Below the pieces are notes generated by a model, which was not told the origin of the DNA, did no database searches, and worked only from the letters and a program-made list of their open reading frames with translations. A stretch of DNA of 41,719 bases from Candidatus Schekmanbacteria bacterium (GTDB lineage: Bacteria; CSSED10-310; JACPHN01): NCBI GenBank assembly GCA_016188575.1, contig JACPHN010000194.1, positions 1-41,719 of the forward strand, read 5' to 3'. Each line of letters begins with the position of its first letter. Within the stretch, counting starts at the first letter, position 1. The position numbers were made by a program, and so were the translations under genes. Of this stretch, positions 15,408 to 24,191 are shown one piece after another.

Positions 15408-17060
15408 ATGAAGGAATCCGATAACTCTGGCGGCAGAACCGTTCTCGCCCTGGGGCTCTCCCTGGTGGTTCTCTTCGCATACTACGTCCTGGTCTCCAAG
15501 TACTATGGAACCACTCCGCCTCTCGACGCCCCGCTCGGGCAATTTGACTCGCCCACGGCGGCCACAGCTACGGCGAGCCCGGCCGGCACGGCGACAGTGC
15601 CGGCCGAAGGTGGCGGTGCGCCGACTACCGCTACCGACGTGCCGGCCGCTGCGGATATTCCTGAAGAATTCGTGGAGATCAACACGGGGCTGATGCGCGC
15701 CACCCTCAGCAATCGCGGCGCCGTGCTGCAAAACGTGCGGCTCACCGACTACACCGCCAGCGACAAGAGACCCGTAGACGTCGCTGCGGTCCCGCCGGAG
15801 CTGGTGAAGGTGCTCGCCCTGGTCGACAGCAACGGCGAGCCCGTCGCGACGGCCAACTACCAGGTCACCCTGAGCGGCCCCAACGTGCTGAGCGCGGCCG
15901 AACCCGAAACCCGCGTCCGCTTCGAGGGCAGCCTCAATGGCAGCAACGTGACCAAGGAGCTCGTTTTTCACCATGATTCCTACACGATCGGCGTCACTGT
16001 CTCCGTGATCGGGGCGGGCGCATACTCGCTCGCTCTCGGCGCCACTCCGATTTGGGTCGCCGAGGAGCACAAGCTCAATCCGTCCTCGTACAATCACATC
16101 GGCCCCGTATTCCTCGCGGGTACGGAGCGCGAATCGCCGACCCTGGGCGGCCAGTCCGCCGCCGCGCAGTTCGGAGCGCCGGAGCGGCTGTCCTTCTTTG
16201 GCTGGGAGTCCGCCTATTTCGGGCTGGCACTCGCGCCTCACCCAGGCCAGGCGCTCATCGCCCGGCTCTGGCCCCGCGGCGAGGATTACCTGATCGCTGC
16301 CGACCTCCCTCGCGACGGCTCCATCCGGGAGGCAACTCTCTATGCCGGCCCCAAGAAGCTCGAACGCCTCGCCGCCGCCAGCCCCGTCTTCGAGCAACTC
16401 GTCGATTTCGGCACATTCTCCATTCTCTCAAGACCGCTGCTCTTTCTGCTCAACTACTTCTATCGTTACGTGGCCAATTACGGAATCTGTATTATCCTGT
16501 TAACCGTTCTTGTTCGCGTTTTGTTTTTCCCACTGACAAGCACGTCATTCAAGTCAATGCGGAAGATGCAAAAACTCCAGCCTAAGATGAAGGCGTTGCG
16601 AGAGCGATTCAAGAAAGATCCGCAAAGAATGAATGAGGAGATGATGAAGCTCTTCAAAGACAACAAGGTAAATCACCTATCAGGTTGTCTCCCAATGCTT
16701 CTACAGCTTCCAGTTTTCTTTGCGCTCTATAACACGTTTTACGTAGCGATAGAGCTCCGCGGGGCTCCCTTCTTTCTTTGGATCAACGATCTGTCTGAAA
16801 AGGATCCGTACTACGTTACTCCAATCATCATGGGAATTACCATGGTGATTCAGCAGCGGATGACACCGATGCAAGGCGATCCCAGACAGGCTCAGATCAT
16901 GGCGATCATGCCCATCATCTTCACGTTCATGTTTCTCAAGTTTCCCTCCGGCCTGGTACTGTATTGGCTCGTGAGCAATCTCCTCACGATCGCTCAGCAA
17001 TACGTGCTGAACAAGTCCGCCGACCATGGTGACGGCGAACCTGCTGCCAAGGCCGCATAG
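15408..17060 (+). CDS. yidC: Membrane protein insertase YidC
   Basis: A 550-residue insertase of inner-membrane proteins. An N-terminal helix (about 11-30) is followed by a Pro/Ala/Thr-rich spacer (35-85). A periplasmic beta domain (about 85-330) and the conserved five-helix core follow: NYGICIILLTVLVRVLFFPL with the groove arginine R370, the cytoplasmic hairpin MRKMQKLQPKMKALRERF, then GCLPMLLQLPVFFALYNTFY, WINDLSEKDPYYVTPIIMG and FPSGLVLYWLVSNLLTIAQQ. The large periplasmic domain marks the Gram-negative type. The DNA for the core region (about 16460-16960) is far less GC-rich than the 5' half: 26 of 60 bases are G/C from 16501, against 44 of 60 from 16261, although the protein is fully conserved. 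Confidence 0.98.
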   Translation: MKESDNSGGRTVLALGLSLVVLFAYYVLVSKYYGTTPPLDAPLGQFDSPTAATATASPAGTATVPAEGGGAPTTATDVPAAADIPEEFVEINTGLMRATLSNRGAVLQNVRLTDYTASDKRPVDVAAVPPELVKVLALVDSNGEPVATANYQVTLSGPNVLSAAEPETRVRFEGSLNGSNVTKELVFHHDSYTIGVTVSVIGAGAYSLALGATPIWVAEEHKLNPSSYNHIGPVFLAGTERESPTLGGQSAAAQFGAPERLSFFGWESAYFGLALAPHPGQALIARLWPRGEDYLIAADLPRDGSIREATLYAGPKKLERLAAASPVFEQLVDFGTFSILSRPLLFLLNYFYRYVANYGICIILLTVLVRVLFFPLTSTSFKSMRKMQKLQPKMKALRERFKKDPQRMNEEMMKLFKDNKVNHLSGCLPMLLQLPVFFALYNTFYVAIELRGAPFFLWINDLSEKDPYYVTPIIMGITMVIQQRMTPMQGDPRQAQIMAIMPIIFTFMFLKFPSGLVLYWLVSNLLTIAQQYVLNKSADHGDGEPAAKAA

Positions 17061-17080
17061 CTCACTTTGGAGGTTTTACC

Positions 17081-17914
17081 GTGCGCCTGATCGAGCAAGA
17101 AGCTGCTACTACCGACGAGGCCATCGCGCTGCTCCTGTCAAATCTGGGACTCCCCCGTGACCAGGTCAAGGTCGACGTTGTCCGGCATGCGGAAGAGATT
17201 CCCGGACCTTTCGGCTCCCCGATCGCTCGACCTGCCCGCGTGCGGGCGCTGGTGGGCACACCCGAACCACCCGTGGTGGAAAAGCCCAAGGCAAAGGAGT
17301 CGACGCCGCGGCAAGGCGGCGCCGCAGGAAGGGACGCGAGCGCTGAGCCCGGGCAGGAGCCGGCCACCCTGGTCATTCCGACACCGCCCGCGCCGGCGCC
17401 ACAGGCGGCGCCGTCCGCGCCGCGGCGCGAAGCGCGCCAGCAGGCGGCGCCGCAATCCGCGCCGCAGCCCGTCGAGCTGCCTGCGCTCGCGGAGGATGAG
17501 GACGAGGAAGAGGAGGAGGAAGCGGCCGGGTTCGACGATGAAGGATTCGACGATGAGGGTGAGGCGGATAGCGAGGAGACGCCTGAGAATCGCGGTCCCG
17601 TGGACCCCTCGGAGCGCGCCGACGTCCTGGTTCCGCGGTATCTCAGCAAGATCCTCGAGCTGATGGACGTTCACGCCAGCGTGGAATCCCGCCAGGAGGA
17701 TGGTGTCGTGGTGCTCGAGGTCGATACGGAAGACGGCGCGCTGCTGGTGGGCAAGCGCGGGTCTACCAAGGAGGCCATGGTCTACCTGTTGAAGAAAGCC
17801 GCCGCAAAGCGGCTCGGCGGCAACGGCCCGGCGATTCGGCTGGAGATCCCAGGCGGCAGCGAGAATGGCAGCGGCGGGCGATCGCGGCGGCGCCGGGAGT
17901 CGCCCAAGCCGTAG
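17081..17914 (+). CDS. Jag/KhpB-like RNA-binding protein lacking the R3H domain
   Basis: A 277-residue protein from GTG 17081 with GGAGG upstream, directly after yidC as jag usually is. Residues 1-55 are a Jag_N-like domain. Residues 60-175 form a Pro/Ala linker followed by a strongly acidic run (about 138-167). Residues about 183-257 are the KH-like domain, with its nucleic-acid loop GKRGST (224-229). In most Jag/KhpB/EloR proteins an R3H domain follows; here the protein ends in a Gly/Ser and Arg-rich tail (GRSRRRRESPKP). The basic tail might replace R3H in RNA contact. Truncation by a sequencing frameshift is possible, but the next gene starts 13 bp later, leaving no space for a missing R3H. 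Confidence 0.85.
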   Translation: MRLIEQEAATTDEAIALLLSNLGLPRDQVKVDVVRHAEEIPGPFGSPIARPARVRALVGTPEPPVVEKPKAKESTPRQGGAAGRDASAEPGQEPATLVIPTPPAPAPQAAPSAPRREARQQAAPQSAPQPVELPALAEDEDEEEEEEAAGFDDEGFDDEGEADSEETPENRGPVDPSERADVLVPRYLSKILELMDVHASVESRQEDGVVVLEVDTEDGALLVGKRGSTKEAMVYLLKKAAAKRLGGNGPAIRLEIPGGSENGSGGRSRRRRESPKP

Positions 17915-17926
17915 TCGGACGGGGTC

Positions 17927-19408
17927 TTGCAGGACACGGACACGATTGTCGCTGTCGCCACGCCGCCGGGCGAGGGAGGCGTGGGTATCGTGCGCCTGAG
18001 CGGCCCGACGGCGCAGGCCGTGGCCGCGTGCGCGCTGCGCTCGCCGGCCGGGGCTGCCCTTGCTGCGGCGTGGCCGGCCCGTACTGTTCGCGTCGGGCTG
18101 CTCGTGGATCCCGGCGCTGACGGCGAAGTGATCGACGAGGTGATTTTCGTATATTTCGCCGCTCCGCGGTCCTATACCACCGAGGACGTGATCGAGATCC
18201 ATTGCCACGGCAGCCCCGCGGTGCTGCGCCGGGCCGTGTCCCTCCTTGTGGGGCTTGGTGCGCGTCTCGCCGAGCCCGGTGAGTTCACGCGGCGCGCCTT
18301 CGAGGCCGGGCGTCTGGATCTGAACCAGGCAGAAGCCGTCGCGGATCTGATTCGCGCGCGGTCGGACGCGGCGCGGCGCCTCGCCGTCACGCAACTTCGC
18401 GGCGGCCTCGCGACAGTGCTGGCAGCGTCCCGCCAGGCCCTCGCCTCGGCTCGCGCCCGCATCGAGGCGGCAATCGACTTCCCCGACGAGGATCTCGACC
18501 TGCTCGATCCGCACCGACTCATCGCGGACCTCACGCAACTGCGCGAAGGACTCGCAGAGCTGCTCGAAAACGGCATCCGCGCGCGCGTCCTCAAGGAGGG
18601 GCTTACCGTCGTCCTGGCCGGCCGCCCGAATGTGGGCAAGAGCGCTCTGCTCAACGCTCTCCTCGGCAAGGACCGCGCCATCGTCGATGCGACTCCCGGC
18701 ACGACGCGGGATTTCCTCGCGGAAGAGGTCCTCTGGCATGGCAGCCCATTCACTCTCGTCGACACGGCGGGACTGCGCGCCGACGCCGGTGAGGTTGAGC
18801 GACTGGGCATGGAGCGCGCGCGCGCCAAGCTGGCCGAGGCCGACGTCGTGCTCTTCGTGCTCGAAGCGACCGCGGGCTGGACGCCCGAGGACCGGGCGAT
18901 TTTCGCCGAGCTGAGTGATGGCGATGGCGGCGGCAGCGGCGGCGGCGGCGCCGGCGACACAAATGGTCACAGCAGGAGCCTGGTGTTGGTGTGGAACAAG
19001 ATCGACCTGCTTGACACAGGGTGGCGGCCGACGCGCCTTGGGGAGGCGACTGAAACCGCGGCGCCGGGCCCCTTCGCGGCGTCCGGCGTGCCCGCTCTGT
19101 GGCTGTCGGCAACCCGCGGAGACGCGCTGGACGAGCTGCGCGCGCTGCTTCGCGAGCGGCTGCGGGAGCGGGCGTTCGGCGCGGAGGCGCACGAGGTGCT
19201 GGCGTTGACGATTCGCCACGAGCAGGCGCTCCAATCGTGCTGTTGCGAGCTGGATCGCGCGGTGAGCAACCTTGGGGCGAAGCAGCCGGTCGAGCTCGCT
19301 GCCCTCGACCTACAGCGCGCTTCGCGATTTCTCGGCGAGCTGGCGGGTGAAACGACCAGCGATGCCGTGCTCGCCGAAATCTTCAACACGTTCTGCGTGG
19401 GGAAATAG
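17927..19408 (+). CDS. mnmE: tRNA modification GTPase MnmE
   Basis: A 493-residue GTPase that with MnmG makes 5-carboxymethylaminomethyl-type modifications at U34 of certain tRNAs. Domains in order: an N-terminal folate-binding domain with DTIVAVATPPGEGGVGIVR, a helical domain, and an inserted G domain. The G domain has G1 GRPNVGKS (232-239), G3 DTAG (279-282) and G4 NKID (357-360). The invariant C-terminus FNTFCVGK (486-493) carries the catalytic cysteine. The start is TTG 17927, 12 bp after jag; no better start preserves the conserved N-terminus. A Gly/Asp-rich low-complexity insertion (331-348) lies before G4. Confidence 0.97.
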   Translation: MQDTDTIVAVATPPGEGGVGIVRLSGPTAQAVAACALRSPAGAALAAAWPARTVRVGLLVDPGADGEVIDEVIFVYFAAPRSYTTEDVIEIHCHGSPAVLRRAVSLLVGLGARLAEPGEFTRRAFEAGRLDLNQAEAVADLIRARSDAARRLAVTQLRGGLATVLAASRQALASARARIEAAIDFPDEDLDLLDPHRLIADLTQLREGLAELLENGIRARVLKEGLTVVLAGRPNVGKSALLNALLGKDRAIVDATPGTTRDFLAEEVLWHGSPFTLVDTAGLRADAGEVERLGMERARAKLAEADVVLFVLEATAGWTPEDRAIFAELSDGDGGGSGGGGAGDTNGHSRSLVLVWNKIDLLDTGWRPTRLGEATETAAPGPFAASGVPALWLSATRGDALDELRALLRERLRERAFGAEAHEVLALTIRHEQALQSCCCELDRAVSNLGAKQPVELAALDLQRASRFLGELAGETTSDAVLAEIFNTFCVGK

Positions 19409-19411
19409 CCA

Positions 19412-21355
19412 GTGCAGGCCGATGTCGTGGTAATCGGCGGCGGACACGCCGGTTGCGAGGCCGCTCTGGCGGCGGCGCGAATGGGCATGCGAACGATTCT
19501 GGTTACTCACGATCGGGAACGTCTCGCCCAGATGAGCTGTAACCCCGCGATCGGGGGGCCGGGAAAATCTCACATCGTGCGCGAGATCGACGTTCTTGGC
19601 GGCATGATGGCGCGCGCCGCGGATCGCGTTGCCCTTCAGTATCGCCTGCTCAATCGCAGCAAGGGACCCGCGGTGTGGTCTCTGCGGGTGCAGTGCCCGA
19701 TCAGCGGATATTGCGCCGCAGCAAGGGATTTCGTGGCGCGGCAGGAGCGCTTGCTGGTCGTGGAAGGAGACGCGATGGATCTGGTGGCGGAAGGACCGGT
19801 GATCTCCGGCATCCGTCTGGCAAGCGGCACAGAGCTCGCGGCAACCGCGGTCGTGGTCACGACGGGGACGTTTCTCGGCGGCAGATGTTTCATCGGCTTA
19901 CGTTCCTTCAGCGCCGGGCGGTGGGAGGAGCCGCCGAGCGTGGGGCTCACTGCCGCGCTCGTTCGCTTCGGGCTACAGGTGGGGCGACTGAAGACCGGAA
20001 CTCCGCCGCGCCTGGCGCGGCAGTCGATCGACTGGGAAAGGTTTGCCGAGCAGCCTTCGGAGCCCGAAGCAGGGCGATTCTCCTACTTCACCGGGCCGCT
20101 TCCCGAGCACCAACGGCAATACTGCTGTCATGTCGGTTACACGACGGAGCACACGCACGAGATCATCCGCGCCGGGCTCGACCGGTCGCCGCTGTACGCG
20201 GGCATGATCCGGGGGGTCGGGCCGCGCTACTGTCCGTCCATTGAGGATAAGGTCGTCCGCTTTCCGGACCGGTCCCGCCATCAGCTTTTCCTGGAGCCGG
20301 TCGAGCGCGACGGCGACATGATCTATCCGAACGGCATCTCGACCTCGCTTCCGGAAGACGTCCAGCTCGCCTTCGTGCGCTCGATCCCCGGACTGGAGCG
20401 TGCCGAGCTCATGCGGCCAGGATACGCCGTCGAGTATGACTTCGTCCAGCCGACCCAGTTACGGATGGATCTGGGGACGCGGGCGATCCGCGGGCTCTAC
20501 CTTGCCGGTCAGATCAACGGCACCACCGGGTATGAAGAGGCCGCCGGGCAGGGGCTGTGGGCCGGCATCAATGCCGCGCGCTACTGCCAGGGAGCTCCAG
20601 CGTACGTCCCCGATCGCTCGCGGTGCTACCTCGCCGTGATGATCGACGATCTTGTGACCCGCGGCTGCGATGAACCCTATCGCATGTTTACCTCGCGCGC
20701 CGAGCACCGCCTGGCACTGCGCTTTGACAACGCGCACGTGCGCCTGCTGGACGATGCGCAGCATCTCGGTGTGCTCGCGGACGCGGATCGCGCTCTACTC
20801 GAGGCCCAGCGGGAGCGGTTGGCGCGCGAGCGCGATCACCTCGGGAAGAGAGTGCATCCGCGCGAAGCGATCAATGCCCGGCTCGTCGTGGCGGGCTCCG
20901 CGCCGCTGCACGCCGCGAGCTCTCTGGACGAGCTCCTCGCGCGTCCAGAGCTCACCTACATGGACGTGCGCGACATCGAGCGGATCGCGTCGGGGGTGGA
21001 CGCAGGCGCGGCGAGCAGCGGTGGCGGCGAGGGTGCCGGCGGCGACGATCGCCCGGAGGTTTCCATCGCGCCCGGGTCCATTGGGTTTCAGGTGCAAATG
21101 GAAGTCAAGTACCGCGGCTACATCAATCGGCAGGAAGAAGAAATCGCTCGATTTCGCCGTCTCGAGGCGCGGCAGATTCCGGGCTCCTTCGACTATGGCC
21201 GGGTGACCGGGCTGTCCATCGAGTCGCGCCAAAAGCTCGCCGCCGTGCGGCCGTTGTCGCTGGGGCAGGCCAGCAGGATTCCCGGGGTCACGCCCGCGGC
21301 GATCGCCCTCCTGTCGGTTTTCTTGAAGGCCCAGCCCCGGGATCCGAGGCGCTGA
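19412..21355 (+). CDS. mnmG: tRNA uridine-5-carboxymethylaminomethyl synthesis enzyme MnmG
   Basis: A 647-residue FAD protein, partner of MnmE. FAD motif VVIGGGHAGCEAAL (6-19), SCNPAIGGPGKSHIVREIDVL, the cysteine-bearing region PISGYCAAARD, TGTFLGGRCFIG, and INGTTGYEEAAGQG are all present, as is the C-terminal helical domain that binds MnmE and tRNA. GTG 19412 begins 3 bp after the mnmE stop. A glycine-rich insertion (GAASSGGGEGAGGDD) falls in the linker before the C-terminal domain. The last 68 bp overlap the end of selB on the other strand. The common rsmG-parA-parB continuation is absent. Confidence 0.97.
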   Translation: MQADVVVIGGGHAGCEAALAAARMGMRTILVTHDRERLAQMSCNPAIGGPGKSHIVREIDVLGGMMARAADRVALQYRLLNRSKGPAVWSLRVQCPISGYCAAARDFVARQERLLVVEGDAMDLVAEGPVISGIRLASGTELAATAVVVTTGTFLGGRCFIGLRSFSAGRWEEPPSVGLTAALVRFGLQVGRLKTGTPPRLARQSIDWERFAEQPSEPEAGRFSYFTGPLPEHQRQYCCHVGYTTEHTHEIIRAGLDRSPLYAGMIRGVGPRYCPSIEDKVVRFPDRSRHQLFLEPVERDGDMIYPNGISTSLPEDVQLAFVRSIPGLERAELMRPGYAVEYDFVQPTQLRMDLGTRAIRGLYLAGQINGTTGYEEAAGQGLWAGINAARYCQGAPAYVPDRSRCYLAVMIDDLVTRGCDEPYRMFTSRAEHRLALRFDNAHVRLLDDAQHLGVLADADRALLEAQRERLARERDHLGKRVHPREAINARLVVAGSAPLHAASSLDELLARPELTYMDVRDIERIASGVDAGAASSGGGEGAGGDDRPEVSIAPGSIGFQVQMEVKYRGYINRQEEEIARFRRLEARQIPGSFDYGRVTGLSIESRQKLAAVRPLSLGQASRIPGVTPAAIALLSVFLKAQPRDPRR

Positions 21356-23288
21356 ATGCCGGACCGCGAACGCGGCCCTCTCCCGCGCGCCGTGTCAGCC
21401 CCATGGCGTCGAAGTGCTCGAGCAACGGAATCAGATATTTTCGCGACAGGTTCAGCTCTGACTTTAGCGGCGCCACGGGCAGCTCTTCGCTTGCCGAAAG
21501 CAGGCGGCGAATCGCCGTTTCCACTCGTGCCAGACAGTCGCGGTGAAAAACGAGCTTCGCCGAGAGTCGGACGAGCTCTCCCTGGGCGATGAGCAGCTCG
21601 AATAGTTGCTGCCGGGTTTCCGGAGGCACGGCGACGGCCAGCGACCCGAGCAGCGCCGAGGCGTCCGGCGGCGCCAACCCGGCGCTGCGGAACTGCTCGC
21701 GCACCGCGTCCAGCGCCTGGCGTTGCCGCTCGCTGAGCTCCACGGCAAAGTCCCCGCGCCGCATCATGTCGCCGTCCCGCACGATCTCGCCGGCCGCCGC
21801 CATGACCTCCAGAAGGTTGTCCAGAACCGCACCTGGCAGCTCCTGCGGGACTGCCTCCACCACCGAGCGGTGCGGCATTCCCGGCCGCAACGGGTAGCGG
21901 GCATGAAAGGCCTCCAGACGGTCCGCGATGGTGCGGCGCACCTTCGGCAAGCGGTCCGCGGCAAAGATCCAGGCGCTGCCCCTGGCATGTGCCACCGCGG
22001 CAATCTGCTCTGCCTGCAGGCGGGCAAGCGCGGCCTGGGTGTCGAGACCGAGAGCGCGGCACGATCGCGCGAAGACCGCTTCGGCGATCCCCGCGTAGCC
22101 TGCTCGCCCCAGGCAGTGCTCGAGGTATCGGGCTGGCCCGTCCGCGTGTGCCATGCCGGCGAGCAGCGCCAGCGTACGGCGCGCGGCGCCCCGGGTTCCA
22201 GGGCGGTGCTTTTGCGGCGCGGGATCGAGGACGACGCCACCGCCAAGGGTGCGAATCGGTGAGAAGGTGCGTGCGACGAACCGATCGCCGTGCACGGCCG
22301 CTACCGGAGACTCCAAGTGGAGCTGGGCGAGTGCCGATTCGCCCGGCTTGAGCGCGGGGCGATCAAGCAGAATTAGGCGGCCATAGATCTCTGCCGTGCC
22401 CAGGTGAAAACGCAGGCGCGCCCGCTGCTCGACGGGCCCCTTCGCCGCGGGCGCCAAACTGAGCGCAACGTCCAACAGGTACGAGGGCATGAGCGCCTCG
22501 CGCTCGGACAGCACGTGCCCGCGCTCCAGGTCCTCGGTCGTGAGCTCCGGGAGGTTCAGGGCGCACCGCTGCCCGGCATGAGCCACGTCGTGTCGCTGGC
22601 CGTGAACCTGGATTGCCCTCACGCGCGAGGTCTTGCCGGCAGGATAGCACGCGACTGCATCCCCTACAGACACGGACCCGGAAACGACCGTGCCGGTAGC
22701 CACAGTCCCGTGCCCGTGCATGGTAAACACGCGATCGATGGGCATGCGAAACAAGATCCCTGCCGCCTGCTTGGGAGGGCATGCGGCGGCGGCCTGGCCG
22801 AGCGCGCGGCGGAGCTCGTCGAGACCGGCGCCGGTGAGCGCGGACACGGCGACGATGGGCAGGCCCGCCAGTCGCGAAGGCGCCAGCAGGGCGCGCACGT
22901 CCTCCTTGACCAGTGAGATCCAGGCATCGTCGGCGAGATCGCACTTGGTCAGCACCACGACGCCGCCCTTGACCGCGAGATTCTCGCAGATCAACAGGTG
23001 CTCGCGAGTCTGTGGCATGACGCCCTCGTCGGCGGCGACAACGAGCAGCACGAGGTCGATGCCGCCGGTGCCGGCGAGCATGTTCGTGACGAAGCGCTCG
23101 TGGCCGGGGACATCGATCACCGCCAGGTGACCATCTGCGAGCGGCAGCGCGGCGAAACCGAGGTCAATCGTGATCCCGCGCTCCTTCTCTTCTTTCAAGC
23201 GATCCGTATCCACGCCGGTGAGCGCCTTGACGAGCGCCGTCTTGCCGTGGTCGACGTGTCCGGCTGTGCCGAGTATGAGATGTTTCAT
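21288..23288 (-). CDS. selB: Selenocysteine-specific elongation factor SelB
   Basis: A 666-residue translation factor delivering Sec-tRNA to UGA codons marked by a SECIS element. G1 [11 protein letters not shown] (7-17), the switch region [11 protein letters not shown]3 DVPGH (59-63) and G4 TKCD (114-117) define the EF-Tu-like part. Beta-barrel domains follow (about 170-380). The C-terminal half is a series of winged-helix domains that in SelB bind SECIS RNA. IDLGFA is typical of SelB rather than EF-Tu. The start ATG 23288 is followed by the canonical [17 protein letters not shown]. Its presence implies selenoprotein synthesis, although selA, selC and selD are not in the window. The 3' end overlaps mnmG tail to tail. 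Confidence 0.96.
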   Translation of the reverse strand: MKHLILGTAGHVDHGKTALVKALTGVDTDRLKEEKERGITIDLGFAALPLADGHLAVIDVPGHERFVTNMLAGTGGIDLVLLVVAADEGVMPQTREHLLICENLAVKGGVVVLTKCDLADDAWISLVKEDVRALLAPSRLAGLPIVAVSALTGAGLDELRRALGQAAAACPPKQAAGILFRMPIDRVFTMHGHGTVATGTVVSGSVSVGDAVACYPAGKTSRVRAIQVHGQRHDVAHAGQRCALNLPELTTEDLERGHVLSEREALMPSYLLDVALSLAPAAKGPVEQRARLRFHLGTAEIYGRLILLDRPALKPGESALAQLHLESPVAAVHGDRFVARTFSPIRTLGGGVVLDPAPQKHRPGTRGAARRTLALLAGMAHADGPARYLEHCLGRAGYAGIAEAVFARSCRALGLDTQAALARLQAEQIAAVAHARGSAWIFAADRLPKVRRTIADRLEAFHARYPLRPGMPHRSVVEAVPQELPGAVLDNLLEVMAAAGEIVRDGDMMRRGDFAVELSERQRQALDAVREQFRSAGLAPPDASALLGSLAVAVPPETRQQLFELLIAQGELVRLSAKLVFHRDCLARVETAIRRLLSASEELPVAPLKSELNLSRKYLIPLLEHFDAMGLTRRAGEGRVRGPAFSASDPGAGPSRKPTGGRSPRA

Positions 23289-23347
23289 GAGCTCCTCACT
23301 GGCTGTCCCACCTGCGCCCGGGGAGACTTACCGCCAGCGGTGGCGTC

Positions 23348-23376
23348 TTGCAAGCGGGCGCTGCGAGTGTTAGGAT
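23348..23376 (+). promoter_or_regulatory. Candidate sigma70-like promoter for the envelope/transport gene block
   Basis: TTGCAA (23348-23353) and TAGGAT (23371-23376), each 4 of 6 to consensus with an ideal 17-bp spacer, lie in the divergent gap between selB and the lipoprotein gene. Position supports it; sequence match is only moderate. Confidence 0.35.
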
Positions 23377-23482
23377 TGCATCGGGCAGCCGGGACCGCAG
23401 ATGGGCCAAGCCCGGCGCGAAGCGCGTTTCACGGCGGAACGAGCGCCCGAGATCTGGTATTTTCTTCCGGTATGTGACGCTG

Positions 23483-24163
23483 ATGGCAAGAATGGTCTCC
23501 CGTACATGTCGCGCAATACTTCTGGCCGCGGCCCTGCTCGCCATGGGCTGGCCCGGCTGCGGCGGTCAGGCAAACCGACCCGACGCGCTGACGGGCAGCA
23601 TCGTCGGCAAGGGATCCGAAAACCCGGTGGCGGCGGCGACAGTGCATATCACGGCGGTGGATGGCAACACGACCATCGCTCAGACCATCACCGACGCCTC
23701 GGGACGCTTTCTCATCGTGGGGATGCGCGACGGAGTCTACAAGGCCTGGGCCAGCAAAGATGGGTATTTCGAGGAATCCCGCACGTTTTCGTTTCCTGAG
23801 GAGCGCCGCATGGAGTTCACCATGCAGATGCTCAATGAAGCGACCGGGACCGTGAAGCTTCCCGACGGGGCTGTCGGCGTCGATGTGGTCATCACCTTTC
23901 AGAATCTCACCTCCGGTGAGGTGCAGACCACGCGGTCCCTCGAAGATGGCAGCTATCGCCTCCGCGATCTGAAACCGGGCGACTACCGGGTCCGCGCCTC
24001 GACCGAGAAAGGCGACATGGAGTGGGCGCGCACAGTAACCATCTCCGGCGGCACGACGCAGCTCGAGGTGCTCCTGGATGACGCCATCAAGAGCACCGAA
24101 GGGGTGGAACATACCGGAGAGGTGTCGCCGCAGCACGGCGCGGACCCGCCGAAGCTGAACTGA
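23483..24163 (+). CDS. Probable lipoprotein with carboxypeptidase-regulatory-like beta domains
   Basis: About 226 residues from ATG 23483; ATG 23492 is equally possible. The N-terminus is basic, then hydrophobic (AILLAAALLAMGWPGCGG), with a cysteine placed for lipid attachment though the lipobox is imperfect. The mature part holds two Ig-like regulatory folds: LTGSIVGKGSENPVAAATVH with TITDASGRFLIVGMRDG and GYF, then TGTVKLPDGAVGVDVVITF with DGSYRLRDLKPGDYRVRA. These are surface or structural modules without catalytic residues. It is first in a run of nine same-strand genes, 28 bp ahead of the zinc-ribbon gene. Its role is unknown; the context suggests a periplasmic or envelope partner. Confidence 0.78.
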   Translation: MARMVSRTCRAILLAAALLAMGWPGCGGQANRPDALTGSIVGKGSENPVAAATVHITAVDGNTTIAQTITDASGRFLIVGMRDGVYKAWASKDGYFEESRTFSFPEERRMEFTMQMLNEATGTVKLPDGAVGVDVVITFQNLTSGEVQTTRSLEDGSYRLRDLKPGDYRVRASTEKGDMEWARTVTISGGTTQLEVLLDDAIKSTEGVEHTGEVSPQHGADPPKLN

Positions 24164-24191
24164 CCATCGCCCCACCGCCGGAGGTCCCTTC

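Noticed and set aside
23289-23482. A Sec tRNA gene in the gap next to selB
   Set aside because: No T-loop sequence, no long variable arm and no acceptor-stem pairing are visible in the gap.
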